Below the pieces are notes generated by a model. That model was not told the DNA's origin and searched no databases. It worked only from the letters and a program-made list of their open reading frames with translations. A program made the translations under genes and the position numbers. Of a stretch of DNA of 64,000 bases, positions 13,496 to 24,845 are shown one piece after another (position 1 is the stretch's first letter; each line of letters opens with the position of its first letter). The DNA comes from Apostichopus japonicus (Eukaryota; Echinodermata; Holothuroidea; Aspidochirotida; Stichopodidae). The stretch spans positions 10,079,013 to 10,143,012 of the forward strand of contig NC_092577.1 of NCBI RefSeq assembly GCF_037975245.1, read 5' to 3'.

Positions 13496-14389
13496 TAAGT
13501 TGCCCATGGATTGATGTACCTGAAACTCTCGACCCGCCCACCCTCCCCACCTCACCCCTCCGCTTTTCTTAGTGGATGTGTGCAAGTTATTATGGTTCAC
13601 TATTTCACTCAACAAATGCTGTAACATGCTTGGACCACATAAACACTGAATGCTCCAAACCACCGTACTTCAGATGTTGTCAGCAACTGTTTCCATCTTC
13701 GCGGCATTTCAAGAAACACACTTTGCATTGAATTGGTGCCTTCATGAATAAAATGTAGTAAAATAAACGAATAGTTAGGAAGCAATACAATATATTTTGT
13801 AGATATCAGGAAGTTAAAAAAAAAATCAACAACTGTTCATAACTTTCTGCAGATCATTTCTCATGTTTTTGCTTTGTCGTGGCTCCTGCTTCAAGGTGTC
13901 CTGGGTATTACAGGGTATTACACAAAGTCATTGCCCACGAAAGTTGACGAAACCATGAGTATGATGCATTGAATTCAATGAATTTTTAATTATTTCTAGA
14001 AGTATAGAACAAATTAAAACCATGGGATAAACACAATCATTTCACATACTGAAAGGTGCCTTGTACTTACTGCATTGGTCAGGAGAGAAAACCCATAGGT
14101 TACCTTCATGTTTAAAGTTAAGCCTCTATTTTTCCATTTCTTCTTTGTTATAAGTGATTTGCTTGTAACCCTATCAAGAATATTGTTTCCCAGAAGACAT
14201 ACTGTGTTTATGCTTCTAATTGGCAACACCTCTCAGTTTTAGTCAGATACCCCCACCCCCTCAACCTCCACCCTAAAGTACTACAAAGTTCTGACTGACA
14301 GGTGGTGGTTCCCAGTGTCAGCCACTATAGAATAACAATACTTGTTCATACTTTTGGGGGTATTTTGGAACAGAGATTGGTCGAACTTT

Positions 14390-14650
14390 TGGCTTTAAAG
14401 GTAGTCAGTATAAGCCCCAAATTCTAGCAAGCTATAACTGCTAGAAGTTTTCAAAAAGTACTTTCCTGGAGGTCTTTACTATACAAACTGTTCTCAGAAA
14501 TTTTTAAGGAACACACAAGATGACTAAATGTCCCAGTTAGGAATTTTCCTCAAAGTTTGTAATAAAAAAAAGTTTAAGAATATTGACCAAAGGTGACCAT
14601 ATTTTAATATCTAGCATAGTTAGCCAATAAAGTACACCTTTAAGAGGAAC
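14390..14650 (+). repeat. Interspersed MITE-like repeat, copy 1
   Basis: The run from CTTTAAAGGTAGTCAGTATA through GCTAGAAGTTTTCAAAAAGT to ACACCTTTAAG recurs in direct orientation at 47083-47340 inside the P450 gene. The outer bases are inverse to one another (CTTTAAAGGT and ACCTTTAAG), as in a short terminal-inverted-repeat element. The family is unnamed. Confidence 0.6.
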
Positions 14651-14999
14651 CCAACCTGGAATTAGTGATTTACTTGAAACACTCTCAATGCATATCTACT
14701 TTCTTTTAACAGGGCCTCTATATTGCACAAAACATTTTACTCATTAACTTTTTCCTTGCAAGAATATAAAGAAATTACAAGAGACCTTTACATAGCCTAT
14801 TAGCCATAGGAACAGTGACACCAATTTATGTGTTCATTATGCTGTCCCCAATTCTCCATAGGCTTATGTATGCTGTGTCCACCACTTCCCATTTACCAGT
14901 TTCAGTATTAAACACTTCTGGGGTGGTACAGTGCCCTAAAATGGACAAAAACTAAACAGATACTATATGTGATTCAGTGACTAATGCATGTCCTTAATG

Positions 15000-16290
15000 G
15001 AAAACTGGGGAACACAGAATAACAAATACGAAGGGAGAATTTATGGAGAACACTATACAAGATGAACATTGTTCATGATAACTTTATCTGGGGTGGTTAG
15101 GTGCAAAGTTAAGCACAAATGGATTACATACAAGTGAAAATATTGTTTTTTTCCAGTCATCTAATAGTGCTTATGAACACATTGGCTTTACAAGAGGTGC
15201 TCAAAATCATCCAATGTTAGCTCAGCCATGCCAACATGCTGTAATATTTGCATAGTTCAACAATTTGTTTCGCTGATGAGAAATGTATGCCTATGTGTGT
15301 AATAAAAATTTCTTTTGTTTAAACATATGGGCCTACACTAGCCTACAGAGCATCCCGGTGGGAAACTTCAGGTCCACTAACTACAGACATTTCCATACAC
15401 ATGGCTTATGGTGGATAACCAGTTTGCTGAAAGCTGTTCCCTATAATAGTTATCTGTTCCAGTAGTTCCAAAGTCTGAGATGGCAACATCCAAACACATT
15501 TTCTTTAAACAATTTTGTTATTGTTTAATCTGAAGTTAGCTGCCGAGCTAACAACTCATTTTGAGCCTTTCATTGGAACACCAGTGGATGGTCTATAATG
15601 AAGTCATGATAACTTTAAAATTACCCCTACTGTTCGCATTTGCTATGTAGAGTGATTGACACTAGAAAGCTGGATTACTGTATCACAAAGAAAATTCCTA
15701 TGTAGACAATGTGAGGAAATTCAACGAGAGCTTTGCCATTGAAAAATCCTGTAATTCCTTTTGTTACAAGTCTCATGATGGTGCCGAATACTTGACCTTC
15801 TTTTTGGAAACTGTATGGCTGTATGATATCTGTTGATGGAATTGAACCATCTGCTGAATGAATTCTGCATCACCAGAACAGATTATATAATGGCCTAACA
15901 AGTTCCAAAAAGAAAAAAATCAATTTGGTCTATGTTTCTAGCACCTGGAACTTTAAAACTGAAGTCCAATTTTGGAGTTGAATGTCAAAGAACAAATCAT
16001 ACCTCAATACAATTGCCACACATACTGTAGGGAATGAAACTTTGGAGAACCATCAGCAGATCAATGTATGAATATGATGAATGTGGAGTAAGTCATGGAT
16101 GTGGAGTAAGTCTCCACTATATGGAAAATACATTGCATTCCACACAGCCCACCTATTTTGAGAAGACTTCATCAGGGGAAGAATAATCTTGTGCAACCTG
16201 TAAAAATGTTTTTTTTTGCAGACAATGTTATTAATGGCACAATCAATTTACAACGAATATCATAACATGTACAGGCCTATTGAAGTTCAA
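15000..16290. other. Stretch without a supported gene
   Basis: AT-rich with short open frames only. A duplicated ATGTGGAGTAAGTC motif lies at 16081-16110. No domain seen. Confidence 0.4.
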
Positions 16291-16443
16291 TGAGTTTACA
16301 CAGTTGGAGACCATTGCATTTCAATATCTCAATCAGACCTTTGTTTGTCTTCAAATCTATCATATTTCTGAAATATCATGGGGAAGTAGGAATAATATCT
16401 TCTTGTTTGAACAAATGTAGGACTGGAGAAGAAACATTATATA

Positions 16444-16950
16444 GCCTAGACCAGGGTTGTCCAACCTACGGCCCGCGGGCCACAGTCCGACCGGCCTCAA
16501 GGCTGCGTCCGGCCCGCCAGAGATTATCTACGGTGCGAAATTTTAGTGAGCAGATATATTGATAACAATTTGAAGCTATATAATCATCATCCGAACCTTC
16601 TGCGTCCAAAAAACTGCATACAGGTCAGTTTTTGTGACACTCTCTCAGTGGAGGAGGGGGGAGGGGCGGGCGGCTGAACTTTATTCATCCGTTTTATCAG
16701 GACGGAAAATAAATCAGTACCATTTGGGCCTGACTTTAGAATCCGTACCATATGAATGTGAAAGCTTACTTCGAATCGGCAGAATAACAACTGTATAATC
16801 AGTGCGCTCTGCTCGCAGTGCTCACATTTTGTTGCCTTGGGCTTCGGGCAAAAAATCGAGCGTAGGCTAGGGTTCATGCGGCCCCCTCCTTCATCATAAT
16901 CATTCCATGTGGCCCTCCTCTGCAAAAGGTTGGACAACCCTGGCCTAGAC
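16444..16950. mobile_element. Non-autonomous hAT element with 16-bp perfect ends and exact GCCTAGAC duplication
   Basis: The element proper is 16452-16942 (491 bp). Ends CAGGGTTGTCCAACCT and AGGTTGGACAACCCTG are perfect inverses. GCCTAGAC lies on both sides (16444-16451, 16943-16950). The subterminal CGGCCCGCGGGCC palindrome is typical of animal hAT MITEs. The minus-strand open frame 16587-16973 runs through it and is not a gene. Confidence 0.92.
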
Positions 16951-17349
16951 CTACCTGACTGGAAGATCCGCATGAATCTTCAACACGTCCCTCATCATGA
17001 GTTTGGTTTTCAGATAAATAGGTACAGGTGCCATACGAGCTGTAAACGTTAGGCCTTTGCCTATTTAATTATTAGGGCCTAGCCTACTCCAGTCTCACGT
17101 CTCAGTGTGTAACTGACTCATATGGACGAATTGTCAATTTGTCAAGTAACGCAATAACGTTATTTTGTGAAAATCCGACCACTTTTACCTGCTAGCCCTC
17201 AGCACAGTCACCGGGCACACATGCATTGCGTTCATATCAAAAATAGGAACTGAAGCCTTCACTTTGGTTGTTCAGCGTAATAAAGTGACTGTAACTAGTA
17301 TAGGCCTTGGCTATTAGTACGTAATTCCATGTACACTACTGAAACCGGG

Positions 17350-17560
17350 ATCGGCATAAGTTTACACAAGGGCGCAGACATGTTGTTTATCCAGGAAATG
17401 CCTGCGATTGGCTGAAACCCTAAATCTTTTCTGAGATCTATTTTGATTGGTGCTAACACTCTGTGACAACGTCGTAGTGTTGGCCAACTGGCGATTTGTG
17501 ACGTCATATGTTTACAATGGACGCCATGATAGTTCCTTAACAGTTGCGCGAAATCGTGTA
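17350..17560. mobile_element. Back-to-back P-type ends with terminal palindrome deleted
   Basis: 17350-17478 is the inverted counterpart of 4103-4267 (shared blocks GGGCGCAGACAT, GATTGGCTGAAACCC, TTTTGATTGGTGCTAACA). From 17480 the sequence instead matches the left end of the 37641 element (TTGGCCAACTGGCGATTTGT, then a TGACGTCA site at 17499-17506, then CAGTTGCGCGAAA). The outermost 22-30 bases expected on each side are missing, as if the two terminal repeats and the duplication between them formed an unstable palindrome and were lost. Confidence 0.6.
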
Positions 17561-17870
17561 GAAACAGTCCGTCGTACATATAACCTCTGTACAAGAAGTA
17601 TACAGCTAGCCTTCTATTGGTAGGCTAGTAATATGTTTATTTACACGGAATTAATGCATATATTGTTGCGCCATGTTCGAAGAAAATTTCAACGTTATCC
17701 AAATCATAAATAAGTCACTTTCTTGTAACCGTTCGTCACGAAATGAGAAGTTGTTTTTATGATGAAGGTATACGACCAGGTAAGTGAATTAACCATGCCA
17801 AATAGCCCACTGTACAGTAGTAAGTCAACTAGGCTAGTAGTATAGTCAGTAGTGCGAAGTTCGGCATACT

Positions 17871-18330
17871 GCGAAGTTCGGACACCCTAAGAAATACACG
17901 ATTTTACCACGACAACTTACAGGAAGAGCGAAATTTCACCAAAAATTACGAAGCTACAGTTATTTTCTCTCCAAAATGGCCCGTGTGCAAGGAATTACAT
18001 ATTAGTCAATAAAATGACGGAGATCTATGAAACTGGTATTTCTTTGCTAGAGTATTGCTAAGTTCGGACACGCAACCTACAGTGTGGCGCTGGTGATAAA
18101 ATTGGTGGCGCAGTTGCTTTTTCAGTAATTATAACAGACTTCATAGTAGTTCCACAATCACGAAGAATCTTCTTGGAATACAACGTGAAAACAGTTTGCA
18201 GGAAAGAAAGTTTGGCCGTGTATCGTACTATAACACAATTCTCCCACCATATGAAGTATATTTTCCGGTGATTTATACCAGAAGATTTAGTTTTGGGGTG
18301 TTTTAAGGCTTAGGTGTCCGAACTTCGAAG
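17871..18330. mobile_element. MITE with CGAAGTTCGGACACC ends
   Basis: The left end is GCGAAGTTCGGACACCCTAAG without its last base. The right end read inward is CTTCGAAGTTCGGACACC then TAAG, giving inverted repeats of about 20 bp. An extra copy of the motif lies inside (gctaagttcggacacg, 18058) and another just outside (gcgaagttcggcat, 17854). No target duplication is clear, so the superfamily is unassigned. Confidence 0.6.
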
Positions 18331-19597
18331 TCACCATGCTACTAGTATTAGTAATAAACAGACAGGGTTAACTGCTAATGCTCATGGCTCTAAGTCGAAG
18401 TGAGCTGCATCTTTGTAAAGATACAGTTGCACAGTACTGTAGGACTCTGGAGCTTCTCATGTCCACAGGCACTCGTAACGTTATGTAGATGTATAGTACA
18501 AAAAAAGGGTCTGTATTTATATAGTACTGTACACCTAGTTAACTTTATGAGTACCTACTACTAACAAGGCCTACATCATGGTAAGGCAGGGGTTAAGAGT
18601 TTATCACCTCAGGGTTACTGTTGCAGCAGTTTTTTATGTTGGGTGCACTCAGTCAGTTCACAGAATAAAGGTCACAGGGTTAACTATATGTCAAGTGACA
18701 CGTGTAAACAAGGCACTTAGGGAGTAGCAGGGTTGGTAACATTTAGAGCTCTGGGAAAAGTCACGGTTGTAAACCGGCAGCACGGCACATCATTTGGCAG
18801 GTCTACAGTATTGGCCATAAGCTACTGTAGGGACATTATAATAATCTTACGTGATTTCTTAGTAGAATAAAGACAGAATAACTTGTTAACTGTATGTATG
18901 TGTTAATGCTTTCATTATTTTGTGTCACTGTACTCAGTAATATAGCACAGATATCCTACTATAGACATGTGTTGCGCTTGTGGTGTTTCAACATCATCAT
19001 GCCCAGTCAAAGGAAAACGACAGGCTAGTTACTATTATTTGGACACTTCCTAGGCCCATCCAATTATGTTTGGACCAAGTAACCGAGGTGGGTTTCAAGC
19101 GGCTACAGTTACTACTGTATTGATTTTCAGTATCAGTTGTTGGCTGATAAAAATAATACAGAAAGTAGACAGTAACTTAATTGAAATTTGAAATCATTTT
19201 ATTTATATGATACTGTACCACATATGTACAATAATATTGACTTGATCAGGGAATATAAACGAATGGTCTACACTTAGTGCATATTAAAACTGTCAAATAG
19301 TAAGGCTATAGTATAACTTTCAAAGTATTTCTCTTACTTTCTGAATATATGAGCTACAGATGGCAGGAATATTGTCAAAATTGCAGTAGCTAGGCTATAC
19401 CCAAATGTTGTTTATAAATTGAGTTAGCCAAAATTTAACTGAATTGTTATTCGATTGCAAAATCTTGAAGGCTTAAAAATGGCTTTCAGCACACAAAAGC
19501 TACAGCGATACCAGTTTGCAGCACACAGTGCACACCGTATCATATGTATCTAGCTGGGATATTTTCTCAATTTGACTGCAAGCTGTGCATAGTTACC

Positions 19598-19660
19598 AGT
19601 GCTGTGGCCGAGTGGATAAAAGCAGTGGCATATAAAGCAATGAGGCTTAGCAAACTTATG
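19598..19660 (+). repeat. tRNA-like (Ser/Leu type) A-box fragment
   Basis: GTGCTGTGGCCGAGTGGATA resembles the 5' part of a class II tRNA with its A box. No matching T arm or acceptor follows, so this is at best a SINE or tRNA-pseudogene fragment. Confidence 0.3.
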
Positions 19661-19779
19661 TCCTCAAAGTCTGATTTATTTACCTGATTTCATTAACAAC
19701 ATGCCTCATTGCCATGCTTTTACTACCTTACTCTCCACCAGACTTTTAACACTGAATTTCTGTCTTCTTTTCAGCCCTT

Positions 19780-20465
19780 AACGTTTTACAAAAGATGTGG
19801 AGACGGACATCAGGTATCTTGAATGCAGTGTCCCTTTGATGTTGTGACACTCTGGAAATTGGCAGGTTGCAGTTGAATCGACAGCCAAGGTCAACTGTTT
19901 CTAAGAATTACCCATGTTGATGAGGTTATCACTGCTATACTTCCTGAAGGTTATTTCAGCGGTCTTGAGGTATTGGAAGCCATTTGATTTGGATAAACGA
20001 GGTTACCTTCAGTGTACTCCTTATAACTTGTTAATGTAGCCAAATTGGAAGATGATGGGGAAGTGGATTGAATGCTGTCCAAACAGCTTGAGCAGTGCTT
20101 ATCTTTTCGCTTCAGTCTAGTTATGCAATAAACACAGAGGTAGTAGCTGTTTTCTTCATCTGCGGTCATCGGGTCAGGTGTTTGAGATGAATGTTCACCT
20201 CAGGAATGTCATCTGATACTGGACGGTCTAGCGTTTCAAAACTGAAATCAGTGAGGAAGTTGTTCTCATCAGTTTGATAGTTTCCAGCATTTGGTGTCTA
20301 CAAGAACTGGGAGACCGTTATGATTTGCAGGGCATACTTGAATTCAACTGGCGAAGGGATTTGGATCTTTGTCAGGACACTACTGGATAGATTCTCCAAG
20401 CAATCTTGGGTGAAACGGGATGTCAGGAGGAACTTATTTTCCCTTACCAGTGGTTCTTCTTGAAG
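19780..20465 (-). pseudogene. P-element/THAP9-type transposase, C-terminal part (decayed)
   Basis: On the minus strand, starting near 20465, the frame reads through NKFLLTSRFTQDCLENL and then SPVEFKYALQIITVSQFL. This is the pattern I know from the C-terminal RNase H-like region of P-type transposases. A stop (TAG) interrupts it near 20310. It resumes with GNYQTDENNFLTDFSFETL and shifts frame near 20190. It continues from 20169 as EENSYYLCVYCITRLKRKD, a CxxC pair, then TLTSYKEYTEGNLVYPNQM, to a stop at 19951. In a third frame PECHNIKGTLHSRY follows (about 19860-19790). The copy in the element at 37641-41829 has the same blocks (39034-39200). At least one stop and two frameshifts make it inactive. 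The central catalytic core is missing between this piece and the next. Confidence 0.8.
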
Positions 20466-20499
20466 ATCCAAAATTGACTGTGTTGACAGAATAATGCCT

Positions 20500-20693
20500 G
20501 TTTGGACTGGCTTTCAAGAACATTTGGTACAAATTTTGATGGTCTTGAACATCTTTATAATAGATAAGGCTTTGATCTGGTCTGGAGCGAAAAAACCTGC
20601 AAACACACTATCCTACCTATTCTTGCTTTTGGTAATAGCTGCCTTCTCTTTCCTCATTTTCCTTAGTTCTCTCTGGGCACAACGCAGACGATA
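20500..20693 (-). pseudogene. P-type transposase, coiled-coil and HTH-like segment (part 2, beyond hAT insertion)
   Basis: Reading leftward from the hAT insertion, the frame gives RCAQRELRKMRKEKAA (a charged helix), a TAG at 20613-20615, then VFAGFFAPDQIKALSI. A coiled coil followed by a FFxPDQ-type motif is usual between the THAP domain and the catalytic core of THAP9-like proteins. The frame runs into the C-terminal piece without the roughly 300 residues of catalytic domain, so the copy is internally deleted. Confidence 0.7.
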
Positions 20694-22683
20694 CCTTAGA
20701 GCCAGGTTACTCAACCTGGGGTCCGCGGACCCCTAGGGGGTCCGTGAAATTTACTTGGGGGTCTGTGAGGGCAAAGGGGTCCACAGGGGGTCCGTGAAAA
20801 AAAAAAGGGTCCGTGAAAAAAATAAGGGACCGCGAAAGCCGAAGAGGTTCGTGGAAAATGGAATGAGAGATATAGTCGAAGGAATAAGTATGTATGCCTC
20901 TAGAAATCTAGGCTAGCAGTCGATACGTCGAACCCTGATGATCAGACCATATCGTCAGTAGTCGATAAATGTTTAATCGTGAGTTTCCCGATGAAAACAA
21001 GTAATATGGTTTCAAATACAGAAGTGAGGTGGCTCAGAAGGGGAAGAAGGCTTGCGTGGTTATTCGAACTGCGGGTCAGCGTTCTTGAAATGCTCAGAGA
21101 AGTTATCAAGAGTGATTACGCCGAGGCATTTTTGAATGCTGACTTTCAAACCAAGTTAGCTTACCTTGTCGAAATATAATATTTGACCAGTATAACAATC
21201 TGAACATGAAGCTGCAGGGAGAATTTGCGAACATCAAAACATTTTAACAGGCAGTCGATGGTTTTACCCGGAAACTCTCACTCTGGAGTGACAAGATACA
21301 AAGGGATGACTAAAGTATGTTCCAGGAGTTACGGAACTTTTCATAGACAGATCACTACACCAGAAATGAAGACTGTTATATTGACACACTTGAATGCTCT
21401 TCGAATTGAGATGTTGGAACGATTTGAAGATATTGCCGATGCAGACTAATATAGTTTTGTGCTCGGCCCGTTTAGTGCCAAACTTGAAGATTTTCCTGAT
21501 GCGGAGAAACTCATCGAAATTCAATCCTCGATCAACAAAAGAAGGTATCTGAAAGGCATGGCTATGCTAAATTCTGGATTGCTGAAGGAGCACTGATAGC
21601 ACCAAATTTAACAAAGATCGCTTTGGAGAAAACAATAATCCCTTTCGCAACTACATACTTGGCAGAATCTACTTTCAGTGCCGTTGTGCACATAAAAACT
21701 AAGGTCTGGAACAAACTCACATTTCATAATGACTTACGGATGGCCTTAACAAAGGTGAAGCCAAACGTACAAAAACTGCTCTCTGATGTAGGCTACAGGC
21801 TCAAGGGAGCCACTGACTCTTGAGCAGAATAAGGACTGGAATCCAAGAGCTAGGTTTCTTTCATTCGGTTGGCTATATTATTTTTGCCAATGTTTTCTTC
21901 GAGTTCCGTTCGTTATATTCATGATGCGTTTTTAAATCTCAAGAATAAAACTTTGATTACAGAATCACGAGGAAGCTATTGAGCAATGCACTGAACGAGG
22001 ACTGGAGTTCAATAGCAGCCCACTTTAGTAATTTCCAAGACTATATACACTTACAATTTTTCATTTCGATGTAACAAAGATGAAAGGCAGTAGCACAGAT
22101 CAAATAACATTTTTGCCAATGCCCACCTAGTCCCGCAAGACTATATGGGTGGGTTGGTTCCAGGGGGAAGACTAGTATGGTAAAAAAGACTGGTGGGTAC
22201 ATAATTGATGACTGAGTTGAAATTTGGTGAAGAAAAGGTCATACCTAACTTGGACTTGACAAAAAAAACGGTGCCATCTGACAAAGGAAACCCACAATTC
22301 TAGTGACCTCATGCGGAATCCACCAGTTTGTATCTGACAACTCATCGCTTCCAAATTAAAATTAAATTGGGAAATATATAATTTCAAAGTAAGAATTTCC
22401 AAGTAGGCCTGTGCCTAGCTACACTTGCCGGTCTAGGAAAACTGCATTCCAGGCCCAAAAAATGAATTTCTAAACATAAACATAAATTTTTGAACGCAAA
22501 ATAATGCACCATTTCGCATCTAACCCTCAAATATTGAAAAAAAATTCAAAAGGGGAGGGGGACACCCCTTCCACTTATACCCTTCCCCCAGATCGGCGGT
22601 CACTGTCCGGGGGTCCTCCAAACATTTCAGTTTATCTCAAGGGGTCCCTGGATAGAGAAAGGTTGAGAACCTAGGCCTTAGAG
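20694..22683 (+). mobile_element. Defective hAT transposon, exact CCTTAGAG duplication, inserted in the P transposase exon
   Basis: The element proper is 20702-22675 (1,974 bp). The left end is CCAGGTTACTCAACCTGGGG followed by gtccgcggacccc. The right end read inward is CCTAGGTTCTCAACCTTTCT. CCTTAGAG is repeated exactly at 20694-20701 and 22676-22683. Inside are broken hAT transposase frames on the plus strand and, near 22540-22610, a block shared with the 706-1341 MITE. Removing the element and one duplication restores the surrounding minus-strand transposase frame, so the hAT arrived later. Confidence 0.9.
20970..21823 (+). pseudogene. hAT transposase remnant (ZBED5/FAM200-like group)
   Basis: Three consecutive plus-strand fragments match one protein broken by stops. 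The first, from about 20979, contains TEVRWLRRGRRLAWLFELR, a motif just before the helical part of many animal hAT transposases. The second (21225-21449) contains VILTHLNALRIEMLERFEDI. The third, 21623-21823, contains IPFATTYLAESTFSAVVHIK and DLRMALTKVKPNVQKL, the C-terminal dimerisation region. The BED zinc finger and the first half of the catalytic domain are absent, so the copy is N-terminally truncated as well as broken. Confidence 0.85.
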
Positions 22684-22773
22684 AACTTTCAGATCTTGAT
22701 GGTTGATAACATTGACTCTTGTTATTTTGCTGATTTGGTGTGACTGATGGTGTTGCATTTTCAGTGTCACGAT
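22676..22773 (-). pseudogene. P-type transposase, linker exon before the hAT insertion (part 1)
   Basis: After a possible acceptor (cattctattcaag) the minus-strand frame gives RDTENATPSVTPNQQNNK and continues to SESSLR, ending exactly at the CCTTAGAG duplication of the hAT element. The frame resumes at 20693 with YRLRCAQREL. Polar, low-complexity linkers of this kind follow the THAP domain in THAP9-like transposases. Confidence 0.65.
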
Positions 22774-23329
22774 CTTGAATAGAATGCAAAGTTAATGTAA
22801 ACACACAAGGAACGGCAAATCATCTTTTCGCTGATCAATATAGAGTAGCATATTTCTGCAAAAACTTTGAAACTATTAGTTCCTTTAACTTACTCAAGAA
22901 ATCATTTTCTTATGATTGTATACAATGTTAGTACACATAGAAATCAAATTCTTCCCCAGGACTGGACATAGCGAAAGATCATTAAACTTGCCAATTTGAA
23001 AACAAATTGACAGAATTTTTTTCCGCTTGTATGGAATAACTGTGTCTGCAAAACTTTTATTTGCAGCGTGTTATCACCGATCATTTCTGGGTCTTATCAT
23101 TTGTTTCAATATGATCATTTCCCTTCCTTCCAGTTTCGGTCCCTTTCTTGGTTATTTGTGAGACCAGTTTTGTGCCCAGGACCTTCTGTGAACTTGCAGC
23201 TGTATATTATGTTACAAACTTACAGAAAAGCAAAAGCTTTCATCAGCTGGGTGGCACAAAATATTGTCCCAACTGCATGAATAGTTGTAAGCCTAATTAG
23301 TAACGAATTTACAGCATGATGTTAGAATT

Positions 23330-23610
23330 CCACAGATAAATTCAAAATTGGTGTGGAGGGAAACAGGAATGAAATGACACGTTAAGAAGCATGATAAGGG
23401 ATTTCGAAGAAGAATGAATAGAGCAGGGCAAATGATGAAGAGTTTGCTTAATAAGAAGTGGGTGAGAATTAAGCAGATAAATTTCAAAATTGGTGTGGAG
23501 GAAGACAGGAATGAAATAACAAGTTTAAGAGCATGATGAAGGGATTTGCAAGAAGAATGAACAGATTGAGTAAGTGATGAAGGGTTGACTTACAAAGTGA
23601 GCACCAAAGC
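23330..23610. repeat. Two-copy tandem duplication, about 141-bp unit
   Basis: CAGATAAATTTCAAAATTGG (one base shorter in copy 1) begins near 23333 and again at 23474. Both copies continue with GTGTGGAGG, acaggaatgaaat and gaagaatga, about 85% alike by eye. The matching minus-strand open frames are shadows of this repeat. Confidence 0.75.
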
Positions 23611-23929
23611 CATGGTCTTAGTAGCCAGGGAGTTGGAACACTGGACTTCCCAGCTCCATTGTGCAAGCTGTAGATCAACTAATCAAGTGGGAAATCTGAA
23701 GGTTAAAAAGACCTACATGTATAAAATGTTAATCTTATTGTTTACATCATGTGCTTGAACAATAATTAATAAAGCATGATGGCCCTTTCCCAAGGTCGAT
23801 TACTATAATCCATCAAAAGTGAAATAAACGTGAAATACTCTCCAAGTTTATCATTAAACTGAAGTTGCGGTTTTTCATTTGGTGATCAAGAATAGTTGTG
23901 GTCAACTAATACATTTTGTTGCACTTATT

Positions 23930-24093
23930 TTGGAATGAGTCCTATGCTGAAATAGTGTGGGGATAAGATGTTTCCTAAGCTTCCACTTGCCTTCACTTAG
24001 ACACTTTTCAAATTGGCCATATTCAAAGTCAATAGGGGCAGGCTCACAATGACAAAAATTAAACTTCTGACTTGCCAAAGAAGACCTGCCAAC
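23930..24093 (-). pseudogene. Second half of a THAP DNA-binding domain (P-type transposase)
   Basis: After an acceptor (aaagtttttcag) the minus frame reads VGRSSLASQKFNFCHCEPAP, then IDFEYGQFEKCLSEGKWK, then LRKHLIPTLF. THAP domains end with a CxxHF...F block and the AVPTIF box. Here LIPTLF stands for that box and the C-H pair is degraded. It lies upstream of the linker, coiled-coil and C-terminal pieces in the right order on the same strand, so together they form one decayed gene. The first THAP half is not found nearby. In the related element it lies at 41525-41655. Confidence 0.6.
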
Positions 24094-24214
24094 CTGAAAA
24101 ACTTTTGAACTGAGATATTGCAAATTTGGAACTACATGTATAGCGTAGGAAATTGCCGGGTGACACAAGTGAGGAAAGCAACAAATTTTGAAGATGCATG
24201 GTGATCCAAAACTG

Positions 24215-24845
24215 AAAGGTGTAACAAACTGTCATAATTGAAGACTTAACATTGAGAATTTGACAATGAACTACAACACTTGTCATGCACAAGGAGGCCT
24301 AGCCAATTATTTTTATCCTTTTTAGGATAAGTTAGTTGGAGATGGACTGGACTTTTCTGGGCTGAACCATTACGTTAAGCCTGTAGGCCAAAATGTAGGC
24401 TTAATGGAGTTTTCGACTGAAACTGTAAGACGTAGCTGATATAAAATTGCTGTATAACTGCTACAATTCTTCATTCAAAGTGCTCTTGTATAGCCAGCTA
24501 AGCCTAGGTGCTTATCCTAGGTGTATCCCAAACTCACAGGTATAACAAACTGTCATAATTGAAGACTTAACATTGAGAATTTGACACTGAACTACAAAAG
24601 TTGGCATGCACAAGGAGGCCTAGCCAAGTATTTTTGCCCTTTGTAGGATAAGTTACTTGGAGATGGACTTGACTTTTCTAGGCTAAACCATTACGTTAAG
24701 CCTGTAGGTCAAAATGTAGGCTTAATGGAGTTTTCGAGTGAAACTGTAAGACCTAGCTAATTGAAAACTGCTGTATAAATGTTACAATTCTTCATTCAAA
24801 GTGCTCTTGTATAGCCAGCTAAGCCTAGGTGCTTATCCTAGGACT
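24215..24845. repeat. Two-copy tandem duplication, 321-bp unit
   Basis: TAACAAACTGTCATAATTGA begins at 24222 and at 24543. The copies stay collinear through gcctaggtgcttatcctagg (24510 and 24832) with only scattered differences. No coding capacity. AGGCCT and CCTAGG motifs are dense here. Confidence 0.85.

Noticed and set aside
16587-16973. 128-codon minus-strand open frame
   Set aside because: It crosses the right end of a hAT MITE and its target duplication, with no protein features.
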